Assembly (NCBI GenBank): GCA_001414345.1
Contig: LLCB01000032.1
Coordinates: forward strand, 124,001-188,000
DNA: 64,000 bases
Source of the DNA: Hymenoscyphus infarciens
Lineage: Eukaryota > Ascomycota > Leotiomycetes > Helotiales > Helotiaceae
Reading direction: 5' to 3'
Program-made: the position numbers and the translations under genes
The notes under the pieces: model-generated
Database searches by the model: none
Told to the model about the DNA's origin: nothing
Seen by the model: the letters and a program-made list of their open reading frames with translations, nothing else
In this document: piece after piece, positions 1 to 10,329 of the stretch
Position numbering within the stretch: the first letter of the stretch is position 1
How the letters are laid out: the number at the start of each line of letters is the position of its first letter

Positions 1-1145
1 TGCAGACAGCCTCCTCGAAACTCATATTTGTCCCCGAAGACTTGGTTACGATTTCCGTTCGGTTCACGCGAGTGCTCTATGCCCAGTTGAAGTCTCAACA
101 ATTCTCCCCTCCAATTGCATGGAAAGACCCGTTAGCCCAGGTTGAAAAGGGAGCTGCTTCAAGCGCTACTAAACGAAAAGAACACGCGCATCTCGAAATG
201 GGAACGAAAGTTACTTCCGGATTTGAAATGTTACTTAACGACCCTAAAAACGGAGACCATCGAATAGTCCGCGAGATGCGAATACTACTCAATGACCTGG
301 AAACCGGGGATGAAGGTCTACCGACAGATAAGGAAATTTTAAAGTGGAAAGATATCAACAGAGAAGACGATGAGAAATGGCTGGATATTAATTTCGAAGA
401 TTTCGAACGGGAACTGGACGGGAAAAGCAAGGAAAAGAAGCCGGGAGTCGCAGGTGCATTTGGGCCAGAACCTCCGGGGGGATTTGGAGACGCCAAGACA
501 CAGGCCGATTTGAAGAAAATGGTCGAGCGATTCGAAGCATTTCTCAATGACGATGAAGCTGGTGTTGATGGTGCCGAGGTTGATGACATGGATATTGACG
601 ATGACGACGACGATGAGGATAGCGACGAGGATAGTGACGAAGAAGACAAGGAGATGAGTTTTGATGAGAATGAATTCTCACGAATGATGAGGGAAATGAT
701 GGGATTGCCTGCTGAAGGGGAAGAAGTAACGACCAGCAAAGGGAAGGGCACATCATCAAGACTCAGCAAGAACAATCGAATTGAAGAGCTCCTCTCGGAC
801 GCGGAAACAGACGATGAAAATGAAGCAGAAGAGATCCAAAAGTTGATGAAGGGCATGGAAGCAGAACTCAATGAAGCTGGCGCTCTCAACTTGGATTCTG
901 CTCCAAGTGAAACCCCAGCCATCGGGAGCAAAGAACCATCCACGAAGCCGTCTAAAGATAGGGACGGTTCCGATGACGAGAGTGACGATGAGGATGTCAA
1001 TATCGATTTCAACCTTGCCAAAAACCTCCTCGAAAGTTTCAAGAGTCAAGCAGGAATGCCAGGCCCTGGCGGAAATTTGATGGGAATGATGGGAATGAAA
1101 CTACCACGAGATGAAGAGGGGTCGGCAGCAGAGAGAAAGTCATAA
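1..1145 (+). CDS. SGT1/ecdysoneless (ECD) family protein, C-terminal part
   Basis: The gene enters from the left edge. The frame is open from base 3 (upstream of any ATG) to a TAA at 1143-1145, so only the C-terminal ~380 residues are present. The start of the visible part (ASSKLIFVPEDLV, then YAQLKSQQFSPP) and the WLDINFEDFEREL block resemble the C-terminal half of ECD proteins. A long acidic Asp/Glu tract follows (around 580-660), then an FSRMMREMMGLP helix and a second acidic stretch. Family knowledge: ECD (fungal SGT1, unrelated to the HSP90 co-chaperone) acts in the nucleus and cytoplasm, and in animals stabilises the splicing factor PRPF8. It converges on the next gene with about 125 bp between stops. 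The family call rests on pattern recognition of the C-terminus only. Confidence 0.75.
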   Translation, partial: QTASSKLIFVPEDLVTISVRFTRVLYAQLKSQQFSPPIAWKDPLAQVEKGAASSATKRKEHAHLEMGTKVTSGFEMLLNDPKNGDHRIVREMRILLNDLETGDEGLPTDKEILKWKDINREDDEKWLDINFEDFERELDGKSKEKKPGVAGAFGPEPPGGFGDAKTQADLKKMVERFEAFLNDDEAGVDGAEVDDMDIDDDDDDEDSDEDSDEEDKEMSFDENEFSRMMREMMGLPAEGEEVTTSKGKGTSSRLSKNNRIEELLSDAETDDENEAEEIQKLMKGMEAELNEAGALNLDSAPSETPAIGSKEPSTKPSKDRDGSDDESDDEDVNIDFNLAKNLLESFKSQAGMPGPGGNLMGMMGMKLPRDEEGSAAERKS

Positions 1146-1270
1146 TATTCATAATAGATAATCGTATGCGGTTTGTAATTAGATAACCGGCTGAACAAAT
1201 CTGGGTATCAAGCTCTAAGATTACAGCCAAACATGACCAACGCCCCAACGCCGTACAATGACCCCTGTTC

Positions 1271-2545
1271 CTATTCTTCCTCCAATTTTATTCTTTTTGA
1301 ACCTTCTATGGCTTCGGCCTCACCAGAGAGACTCCTGGCTCTCTTCAGGGCATCACTCACGACAACATCCACTTTGTCTAGTTCGGCCAAAACACTTGTC
1401 AACGTTCTTCGGCCGTCGAGTTCTTTCCTACTACTGTCCATCTGTGGTCGATAGTGCTCAGTAACTACACTTACGACAGCCCTATAGCATCGATATAGGA
1501 GTAGTCGGATTTGAGCGTTATCTTCATCCTCGATCACGCTTTCCCCGCCTTCATTCCATCCTTCCAGGAAGCCTTCAGACGGCTTATCAAAAGCGTCCGC
1601 GATCAATGGGTCTCCAAAAAGACCAAAACTCCAACTCCTCAGTCCTGTCAGTTTGACGCGCTCACTTGACGTGGAAGGGCTCCCTTCAATCCCTCTCTCC
1701 ACCATGACGTTCGGCTCACTGCCAACATCGAGAATGACTAGCCGCGGTAATGTGACAGAATCTAGGCGCCACGAAAGTCGTTGATAATGTGCTCGGATGG
1801 TATCGTAAGGAAGGAGAACTGATACATCCTCGCCATCTCGTAGGATGCCTTCTAATAATAAGTTGAAAGCTTCTGACCATTTTTCGGAACCGACGGGAGG
1901 TGGAGGTAGAGCTGCTTGGGACCCAGCATTCCTCCCATAAGGATCTGGAAGAACACGACTAACAGTGCCGAATTTACCAGTGGGAGAAGTGAGAGAAACC
2001 AGTGACCGAGCCATAGATCCAACTTGCTTGTCGATCGCACGCCGTTCAGAGATGCTGAGATATATAGAGAGTGTGGAAAGTGGTGCGCCATTTATTGGTT
2101 CGGAAATGGTATATGGGTATGCCATTTCCCTGTTATTTGAAGATGATTTGAGCACCTTGGGAATCAGTTTTGAAAGTGCCATCGGACTTGGAATGTCGAT
2201 TTCGCTACATGATGACCCTGCCATCTTCGATTTCCGTTCTGATCCAGCGATGAAGTATACGAGTGTTGCTTCAGATGAGAGAAGTGTCGCTTCTTGTCGA
2301 AGCAGACGTACGGCAAGGCTTGGGGCGAATGAGAGAAGGAGTTTCCGGTCGTCGGACATGCTGAGTTGGTATAACTTTGGGAGTTGCGTTGATGGTATTT
2401 CTTCGACTGGACCTAGAGTTGCATTTGGGACAACATGGCTGAGGATCTCTTTCAGTCGTCGGACTGGTAAGCTGTACATGAGTGAGGTCATATGCGGCCG
2501 CGAAGGCACGGCTGTTCTTGAAGATGACATGCTCGAAGTTTTCAA
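1271..2545 (-). CDS. APH/choline-kinase-fold protein, probably catalytically impaired
   Basis: Single-exon reading frame of 424 aa. The middle to C-terminal half follows the order of phosphotransferase (APH) family proteins: an N-lobe with an L-rich helix, then LPRLVILDVGSEPNVMV at the catalytic-loop position, then LTGLRSWSFGLFGDPLIADA at the 'GxIDWE...GDPxxD' position. The usual His-Gly-Asp loop reads Ile-Leu-Asp, keeping the Asp and the later Asn, while the metal-binding Asp of the IDW motif is replaced by Ser. Fungal genomes carry many divergent APH-like proteins of unknown substrate, so no substrate is proposed. An ATG further downstream (Met18) could also serve as start. It is tail-to-tail with the ECD-family gene. 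Confidence 0.6.
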   Translation of the reverse strand: MKTSSMSSSRTAVPSRPHMTSLMYSLPVRRLKEILSHVVPNATLGPVEEIPSTQLPKLYQLSMSDDRKLLLSFAPSLAVRLLRQEATLLSSEATLVYFIAGSERKSKMAGSSCSEIDIPSPMALSKLIPKVLKSSSNNREMAYPYTISEPINGAPLSTLSIYLSISERRAIDKQVGSMARSLVSLTSPTGKFGTVSRVLPDPYGRNAGSQAALPPPPVGSEKWSEAFNLLLEGILRDGEDVSVLLPYDTIRAHYQRLSWRLDSVTLPRLVILDVGSEPNVMVERGIEGSPSTSSERVKLTGLRSWSFGLFGDPLIADAFDKPSEGFLEGWNEGGESVIEDEDNAQIRLLLYRCYRAVVSVVTEHYRPQMDSSRKELDGRRTLTSVLAELDKVDVVVSDALKRARSLSGEAEAIEGSKRIKLEEE

Positions 2546-4741
2546 TATGGTGCAGCGAGCAGTCGGTTGTGTTGATATAAGTATACAGAGTCGAGCGCGG
2601 GCAGTGTGGTGGAGTGTCTGTAGCAGAGTGTAATGAGCACGCTTATGGCTTAACAGGTGGCTGAACCAAGGCTGCTACCAGAGTGTACAAACTTGATGTA
2701 CGAGATCGAACCTTTTCCCGGCAATTGTGGTCCTTGGACGCATTCGCGTATTGCGGTTTGGTGTAGATTATGAGATTTGTGGAATCCCGGATCGAAGAAT
2801 GGTGGAAGCGAATGAGACAACACACCCCGTTAGCAGCTGAGGGCTGTATATCAGACGAGATGAGCATATAAGACAAAAGATCTTATATCCCGGCCAGCAT
2901 AAGCGCCTCCAACAAGCGCGGCAAGTAAATCCGCCTCCTGGGCAATGCAAAAAATCGCTTGGTCTAGACAAATCAGCAAACGAATGATTCATGTGAAGAC
3001 GGCTCCTTTGAAGAAGGGCTTGTTGGCTCCCGATATTTCGTGAGCCTCGGGCCTATTTCACGACCTTGAAGGAAGATATTAAGACCGATTGGTTAGAAAG
3101 AGGCGAGAGAGCTGAATCGTTTGAATGTAGGTCAAGAAAAACGTCAGCCATCCGATCCCTTTACATATCGATAACCAGTGAAGCCACCTCGTTCCCATAA
3201 ATGCGGGTTTTTGCTTGTACTGTACGGGCACAATTATGTAGGTACGTACCAAAACCCTGACTAGAGTGTGCTTTTGTGACTCCCCCGGGACTGGACGCCA
3301 TGCGCCCGGTGCGCGTAGGTAGTTGCAATGGGTGGGAGATGGTACAGAGGAGCGGTGGGGAATATGATATTACTTCCTTCTTAGGCGGGGGGTGACTAGG
3401 TAGCCAGCAGGTAGGCGAGGTGAGGGTGCCAATGGGAAAGAGGTTCATCCATCAACTTCATTTTAGCTATTGATCATTGATGGGACTGGACCCCTCCATG
3501 ATTCCAGTATTCCCCTCTTACAAGCACGGAGAGGCCGTGCCCGACGCTGAGCTTCTCGAATTGAGCAAGAAACGATGGGTAAGATGCTGCCGCTTATTGC
3601 GGGGTTCTTTTATTTCTTGGGTTGCGGGTTCGAGGCGGGTTAGTTCAGGGGGGAGGGTTCACGAAAAATCTCCTACTGGTCGCTCCTTTGGCGAGAAGGG
3701 AAGCTGGTTTGCAATCCTTGAACGCCATGAAGGATTTGAAGAAGGGAGTGGGGTTATTGGGGGAAACGTCAGAGACTCAGATGTGCAGGCAAGGTCCCGG
3801 TTTGCATCATCTTGAAGGTTTTCGATTCCGGCTCACAGTGAAGTGTCTTGGGCAGTAAATAATATCTTAAAGAAGTGGTCGGCCCAGCTAACAAAATTGG
3901 GCGTTTAATGGGCGGAGGCTAGATCCTTCAGACCGTCCGCAGGATAAATAGCCCCCAGCCTCCCGAGGTCCATTATAGAGATTGACTGGAATTTGGAATT
4001 CTGGACCTTAGGAAATTCCTGCAATTGAGTTCAGCTCTAGGCAACCGACACATTATTCGAAGTTGTGTAGAAAAAAAGCCAATCCGATTCTTCCAAGACC
4101 GTTTTTTTCCACCCGCACTCTTCCAAAAACTCGTTAATTTTGGGCCGATGTGGTTAGCACGTTGATCATACAGATCTTAAGAGCACCCCGATTGGTAGCT
4201 CTTTAGCGAATTTGCTGTCTCAGGGGTGTCACGGACGGAAATCAATGTGTAAATTCTCAATCACGCAGTACGAAATACGAGTACGTATGTATCTTCGATA
4301 TGGACCCCGCAAATCTCCTTCGCTTTCAAGTACTTGTACAAAGTCCTGTAATCGTATGCTGGAGAAATTGCTCACGAAATGGATGTAATGTTGTGACATG
4401 ATTTGGGGTCGGGTGTTAATTACCGTCTTGGTGATACCAAAACCCGGGGTGGACTCGATAAGATCTCCTCCTGGGACCACCGCATGGATTAGGCATAAAA
4501 CGAGCAATGCTGGAATCACGTCACTTCTTTCGATCGATGGAACCCTCTTTCCGTACACAAATCGGCCACTTCAACCATGTGAACAGGTGGTATGGTGACT
4601 TTCAATTCGGGAATATGTAAGTACTTCACAACATTTGGCAGCATTCCGTGTTCCTAGCTACCCCCTCGTACCCTCTATCCCAAATTGGCACATGCAATGC
4701 ACCGAAGAAATATTCCGGAAAAAGGCAAGGTTGACGACATT
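2546..4741. other. Intergenic spacer without a supportable gene
   Basis: About 2.2 kb between the APH-like gene start and the TAN1 stop. It contains only short overlapping reading frames on both strands without family resemblance. The longest are a minus-strand frame at 4229-4558 with a hydrophobic N-terminal stretch, and a plus-strand frame at 3477-3815 followed by a donor-like GTAAGA. Neither has a convincing partner exon. The 5' leader and promoter of the APH-like gene must lie at the left end. Confidence 0.5.
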
Positions 4742-6238
4742 CTATTTCGCTTCCACGATGTCGGTAGTAGCCCTTTCCTTGGGCTCCTTAGAACCCTCGT
4801 CTTTCATTGCGCCTTGCTGCGTAGTTTCGGACTTGGGCCCAACTGCTGGTTTTTGTACAGGATGGTAGAGTTCCGATAGATTGTATCGTTTAAGTGATTC
4901 CCAGTCACCCCTTACAACACTCATCCCACACACCGTCTACGATCCTTGTGTTAGCGGAAGTACAAGTATTGAACGTGCTACGTAGCACTGCATGCAACTC
5001 AAATCGGGGAACTCGGTGTTGTCAAAGGAAAATTCTCACCTGGTAAACTTCGACTATAATCACCTTGTCGGGCTTAGTGAGGTTGACTGGATGTATATCA
5101 TTGATTGAGGATGCAATTTGTTCAATCAGTGGACCTCGTTTGAGAGATGTGTGGTTGCGGATGGTGGGTCTTATGGCATACTTCTTTGAAGTCAGCGGAT
5201 CAAAGCAATCTAATATTTAGGAGGAGATACATCTGCACAGCAAACATGCATCCCCGATTTTCGACTTACGGAACAGGCTGCTTCTTTGGGCTTGCTCTCC
5301 TCTTCGCTCTTCTCTTCAGTTGTATCTTTCGGTGTGCCTTCCGTTTTGAGTTGAAAGTGATCACGCAGGACAGTACTTGCTACTTCCGCGAGGCCCTTTT
5401 CTGTGGCTTTTCCAATCAATGCCATTGGTGTAATTCGATTTACATATCTGCTTAATCTTGTTTCAGGCTTCGAAGCGATCTCGACACAGATCCGATGTAC
5501 AAAGTCCACTGGATCAATTGGTGGCTGGACTTTGAAGAACAGAACACATTCGATATCAATACGTATGGAGGAAAAGAGTCTCGGCTTGTCTTTGTTTTCG
5601 TTTAAAGCTGCAGCTTCTTTCTTAATCGAAGCCTCGATATCGTTCTCTTTTCCGTCCTCGTCATCGTCTTCTGGCTCCTGGACGAGGCCGTAGAATTTCT
5701 CAGCGAACTACAATATATCAGCAAGGTATAAATAATATTGCGGTAGTCATAACAAACCTGATATAGAATGCTCTTGAGCTCGGTTGTTGCTTTACCTTCC
5801 CGGCCTCTCGCGCATGTTGCCCAGATACCAATGTCTCCTGGTGCAATTGTAACACGCACTTCATCTTTTGCTTTATGACTTGGAGTCTTCCATTTTCCAC
5901 CAGATCCACCCTACATTAATCAGTTTCAACTTCAAATACGATGGAATGATGAAGACGTAATGTGACCAGAAAAGAAAGCCAATTTGAGAATCGAAATAAT
6001 CAAAAGGAAAAGTTCTTCATGGTATGAATTCCACTAAGATATCGTGCCCAAAAACACAACGCTGAATCTTGGAAGCAGAGTTGTCTTGCAAAAGGGATCA
6101 GGTTCACTTGACGCTAGACATTTCGCCGCGCAAGGACAGACCAAAAAAAGAGCGAGTAATCGAACGTACCTTGCTTCTCTTGAAATCTTGCTTTCCGCCA
6201 TCGCCGTGGGGGCCTTCCTTTCGCTTGTTAGACCCCAT
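4742..6238 (-). CDS. TAN1: THUMP-domain tRNA acetylation adaptor TAN1
   Basis: Five exons in transcript order: 6170-6238, 5758-5910, 5270-5707, 5040-5183, 4742-4936. All join in phase and give 332 aa. Exon 1 starts MGSNKRKEG (basic). Exon 2 carries GDIGIWATCARGRE, the family N-terminal signature. Exon 3 has the THUMP core FSSIRIDIECVLFFK and the PVDFVHRICVEI-type helix. Exon 4 has KYAIRPTIRNHTSLKR and exon 5 VCGMSVVRGDWESLKRYNLSEL, all hallmarks of yeast Tan1/human THUMPD1. Family role: a tRNA-binding adaptor that works with the Kre33/NAT10 acetyltransferase to make N4-acetylcytidine at position 12 of tRNA-Ser and tRNA-Leu. The exon 4 acceptor could alternatively lie 3 nt downstream; the longer form keeps the conserved Lys before YAIRP. 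Confidence 0.92.
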
Positions 6239-7725
6239 TTTGGTGCTGTTTATTTATTTGTAAGACTGTGAGATTCAATTGGGGTGGGTGTTCAAAAGGT
6301 CCTGGCTCCGCGAAAAAGATACCCGCTTAGTTTGGCTTAGCGCCGTGATGTTGCGGCCTCACATCTGAGGCCCAGAAGAAACTCACATTAGGGTGTACTT
6401 TAGACCACTCGTATTAGTACTTCGAAATAGCAGGCGGTGAGTCTTATACTTTCAATTATTACATTGTCTTGTTTGGAAATATTTAGAGTAATCGAGTTAC
6501 TAGAATAAAGTTTTGATATTTTAGAGTAATTCGTACTTGTCTAAATCACGTTTGCTTAAGATTGTTATCTGAGACAGCTTGGAATAATCAATTTGCACGA
6601 ATAATGTCTCCAGATTACTAAAAATTTAGAGTATTAGGTACTTATCTCGTAAAGTAGATTTATATTCTTTATTCTTTGGATACTTTCGGGATAGACTTGT
6701 CTGAGAAAGATGAGATGAATCTTCTAGAGTATGTAAGAGAAAAAGTTGTTTTGAGCAGTAGTCGTACTAGCCGTTCAAGGTTTGATGAAAGGGTTTTATT
6801 AATATAGAACCAGGTCTGTAAATTGTTAGCAAAAAGAGTGTAGAGAATAGAACTTACATTGTATAGTTTTAAAGAGGTTGTATTGAATTAAACATAAGTC
6901 TGTAAAAGGTTAGCGAAAGAGGGCATAAAAAGGAAAACTCACTTCGTAGGTATTTATCAGAGCTCATGTAATCAGAATTTCTTGTTATTTTAAGATGTGA
7001 GTATTTCAATCGTCAGAAATAATCTAGAAAATTTTAGTAAGGGAAGGCGGAGAAGAAAACTTACCTTACAACTACTCATTAGTAACCATAGAACTTATAC
7101 TGGTATTGCACTTTCGAGATGAAAGCATTTCGCTCTTTACGTCTATTAAACGTTAGTAGATAACAGAAGAGAACTTACTGTAGGTACACTTAGTAGTGCT
7201 CGGAGATTTCATCTATGTATGATAAAGTCAAGAGGATATTATTTCAATCGAGAGCCTACAAGCAAAGGAGTTTTTAACTTAAACCGAAATCTGTTAAATG
7301 TTAGCGAAGTGGGGTGCGAAAGAGAACTTACTAAGTTGTCACAAATGGTTTTCAATCAATGGTAACTGAAGTTTTCTCGTTGAAAAGAGAGTTTTTATTG
7401 TTAAAGACCGAGGTCTGTTGAAAGTTAGCGAAGAGGGGATTTAAGAGAAATCTTACGTTCGTGGTGTACTATTAGGGTATCTCAAAATTCCAAGTTGTTA
7501 TAACGCCATCCGAAATTCCGAAATTTCAAAGCTTAACAAACCCAGATGTTGGGGTCATGTAAAGCCATTGCAATCGAACTCGATCGGAGTTCAAATAAAG
7601 ACTCAACTCCCTAACTCCAAAAAATTAGCCATCCCAAGGGGAAGAATCACTTACATCATTCATATCACAACTTCATCTATCTCACCAAACCCTCATAGAG
7701 GAAGGCATGCTCAACCCACTAGTGT
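6239..7725. other. AT-rich spacer with degenerate repeats
   Basis: About 1.5 kb between the TAN1 start and the membrane-protein gene. It is AT-rich without an open frame of note. It holds a tandem set of intron-like units (listed separately) and, near 6470-6650, recurring 'ttagagta' motifs. No tRNA or coding gene could be supported. Confidence 0.5.
6816..7456 (-). repeat. Tandem array of six intron-like units
   Basis: On the minus strand six segments of 36-43 nt each start GTAAGT/GTAAGA/GTGAGT, have CTAAC or CTAAA near the 3' end, and end in YAG: 7415-7456, 7291-7331, 7143-7178, 7024-7064, 6900-6942, 6816-6857. Four share the core TTCGCTAAC or TTGCTAAC before the acceptor. The 42-112-nt stretches between them also resemble each other: several begin AYYTNGGTTT and continue to an AATAAAAC-like block, and several have TACCTAC-like ends just before the donor. 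All frames of the inter-unit stretches that I checked contain stops. This is a decayed repeated-exon gene, an intron-type repeat family, or a non-coding spliced transcript. Confidence 0.6.
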
Positions 7726-8223
7726 TTAAGGTTGTCCATGCCACCGCTTCCTATAAGGGTCCGATTCACGACGAATTCGGTCCTCAGACCGCACCTGGTC
7801 CTCGGGAACCCCTTCCCGACGACGCTTCAAGCGCATCAACGGCCCCTTGAAGAGCATGACGAGGATGATGCACCCAACGATGCTACCTAAGACGCCGAAA
7901 ACGATTGCCTGTCCGTTGCCCTTTGGAGCCGCGGGGTCGGGAACTTGGGTCGAGGTTGAGGTTGGTGCTACCCAACTCGTGGGGGAAGGAGCCCAGGAAG
8001 TCAAAGCCGGTTGTGATGTCCAGGTGTTCCAGGCGGGTTGCGTCCAAGTGTTGGCCGGATCAGACCACCACTTGGTGTTCCCTTCTACGGCGGAGATGGA
8101 GCTTTCTACGTCGCTGATACGTACCAATGCTGTTGAAGCAGGGGAAGTTACCGTGGAAGTCGAGAACCCTACACTCGTCGAGTTGACGGGGAAGAGGGAA
8201 GTGCGGTTGGTTGGGATATACAT
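7726..8223 (-). CDS. Small single-pass membrane protein with Trp/Pro/Thr-rich outer part
   Basis: Reading frame of 165 aa. Residues 1-100 are Ser/Thr-rich with spaced tryptophans (KWWSD, TWTQPAWNTW, SWAPSPTSW). A hydrophobic segment follows at about 105-126 (AIVFGVLGSIVGCIILVMLF), then a basic RLKRRRE stop-transfer motif and a charged tail rich in Arg. No signal peptide is visible at the first ATG. The frame stays open upstream through LTFTWYTSA and SKPVSDLPTQ to about 8290 without another ATG, so an upstream exon carrying the true N-terminus is possible. No family recognised. The topology (glycosylatable exterior, short cytosolic tail) is common in fungal plasma-membrane proteins. Confidence 0.55.
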   Translation of the reverse strand: MYIPTNRTSLFPVNSTSVGFSTSTVTSPASTALVRISDVESSISAVEGNTKWWSDPANTWTQPAWNTWTSQPALTSWAPSPTSWVAPTSTSTQVPDPAAPKGNGQAIVFGVLGSIVGCIILVMLFKGPLMRLKRRREGVPEDQVRSEDRIRRESDPYRKRWHGQP

Positions 8224-10329
8224 CGCTGATGTATACCAGGTAAAAGTGAGTTGAGTGGGAAGATCTGAAACTGGCTTACTGGTGAATCGAGCAAATGTCA
8301 GATGGGAATGGGAGGCTGATGGTGTCGGATGAAGAGAGGAGAAGGATGGGTGGTCGAGAGGTAGGTATTTATGTTTTTTGGAGGTGGGAGTTGGGCTTTT
8401 GTTTTCGAGTAAAAGAGCATTTGTTTTAGAACAAGGTTATTCAGAATAAAGACTTGCTTTTCGGATGCTTTATTGAGATGAAATATCTTTCGAGGAAGAA
8501 GGGGATTGTTGAGCTTGTTTAAGAGTTCGGCTTTATGTGTATTAGGGGACGAGTTGGGGAACAAAGGGAGAATTGTTGAGATTTGATTGTTGAGGATTCA
8601 AGAGGAGGCTGCGGTGTTTGAGCTCTTTATTTAGTATTTTTCCTCTTGTTGTGGTTGAAAGAGGAGGTGCTTTCTTTCAGAGTCCGGAGGGGGCTTGAAC
8701 TAAGCGAGAGTTGAGTCCATCTCCAATTTTTGTCTGGTTTAAGGAAATATTGAGAGGGGTATCTGGAAAATTGGATTACACAGTAATATTTGTATGATGA
8801 TGTTCTTGCAATGAACGGAAAGCAGTGGATTTCCGACACAACCGAGACTCCAACGGAAGATGAGCTAGAAGACCAGAAATGATATAATCGAATAATTAGG
8901 AAATATAACTTAACATATAAAATAACGCTAGCAGGGATTACAATTCCTATTTACCGTTTTGAATCAATCAACATGGTTGTTGTAGCACAGGATGGGAGTT
9001 CGGTATAGGGAGTTCGGAATTGGGAGGTACCTTCTCCATCTGGAAACCCGCTATTTTCTTAGCGTCAACGAAGAGGCTAGAGATGCTAGAGTAGTGGAAC
9101 CCTTGCTTCCAATGAGACGCCTTCTTAGTAACAACGAGAGGTTGATGTTACACATGAGTTGGTTGTTCCAGCGTTGATATATCTGATACGTTTAGAACGC
9201 AAGATAGTAATAGAAAGTATTTAATAGGAAAGTCTTTCCAAAGACTCAGCAAGTTTTCATTGGGGCGAGCTACATGGAAGCAGATTTACTCTGCGAGTTG
9301 GTATGCTTTATTCACCAATTACAACAATCACCAATTTTGTCTAGCTATACCCTATGTTTACTACAGGCTAATCTCTAAGCTTTCTAGAATGATCAAATCA
9401 AATAAATGTTACTCGGGTAAGTACCCCTACTCTATACTCTAAAGACGTTCTAGACTTTAGTTAAGTAATTTGATTAATTCAACTACTCGTGAATAATATA
9501 ATTTAATAGTTGAATTTACTAGACCCAGTCCTCAATACGCAAAACGGTTGGCTAATATTACACTTGGTGAATAAAGCGCAAAAGTTACTCTCGGAGGATT
9601 GAATTGCGAATAAGCTAGGACAAGAAGGGTGAAATTGAGAAAAGAGGTGATAGTACTCTCGAAATTTGAAACTGCCCTTTGCAAGTGTTTAAGCTATGCA
9701 AGGAAGAGCAGGAGTAATCACTACATCAGACAGCAGAGTAAGCCAAGCCCAAAGTTCTAGAATATATAATTCCCGTCTTTTCATACCACCACCTGGCAAC
9801 AATGGTATATACCATGCTATCTAGATACCTATCTAATCATAACCAACCTCCACTACTAATCGCTTCCACCAACTTGACGCCCTTCCTTTCCCTCTCATGA
9901 TATTTCCAATCCAGATGCAACCACCTTCCCCCACTCCCCCTAATCCCGACACAAGAAAAATAAACAATACACACACAAGAAAAAGAATGTTATCAACACC
10001 ATAAAACACCGAATTACTCCCTCCCACTATGCCCCTTCCTTCCCTTCAAACGTCCTTCGCTGCACCCATGACCTTCGCTGTGCTCATGTGCAACCCATCA
10101 TATCATCAAAACCCCAAAAGTCCAGAAGATGCTAGACATTATCATGTTGCTATGCCCTCCCAGATCCGATTTCGCAGTAGGGGGGGTATCATTATATAAT
10201 GTCTTTTCTCAAAAATAAATGAATACCTATTTCTTCTCGTCTCGCTCGTCCATCGAATATGTCCCTTTTTGAGGTGCTGATTTTATCATATTAAGAAAAA
10301 TTGATTCCTACTGGATAATGAGATTTCTT
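8224..10329. other. Intergenic spacer with one dispersed-repeat copy
   Basis: About 2.1 kb. It contains the likely 5' region of the small membrane-protein gene (8224-8600), then AT-rich sequence without a gene. At 9050-9070 the string TTTTCTTAGCGTCAACGA matches the inverted repeats near 18.3 and 18.7 kb. At 9732-9745 GCAGAGTAAGCCAA matches the repeats near 31.4-31.6 kb. Nothing else supportable was seen. Confidence 0.45.

Noticed and set aside
3477..3815. Plus-strand frame beginning MMGLDPSMIPVFPSYKHGE with a GTAAGA string after ~35 codons
   Set aside because: The first 35 codons look protein-like, but no downstream exon with matching phase or family could be found; left as unproven.
4229..4558. 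Minus-strand 109-codon frame with a hydrophobic segment, possible secreted protein
   Set aside because: The hydrophobic part is not at the N-terminus, composition is unremarkable, and no splice or family support.
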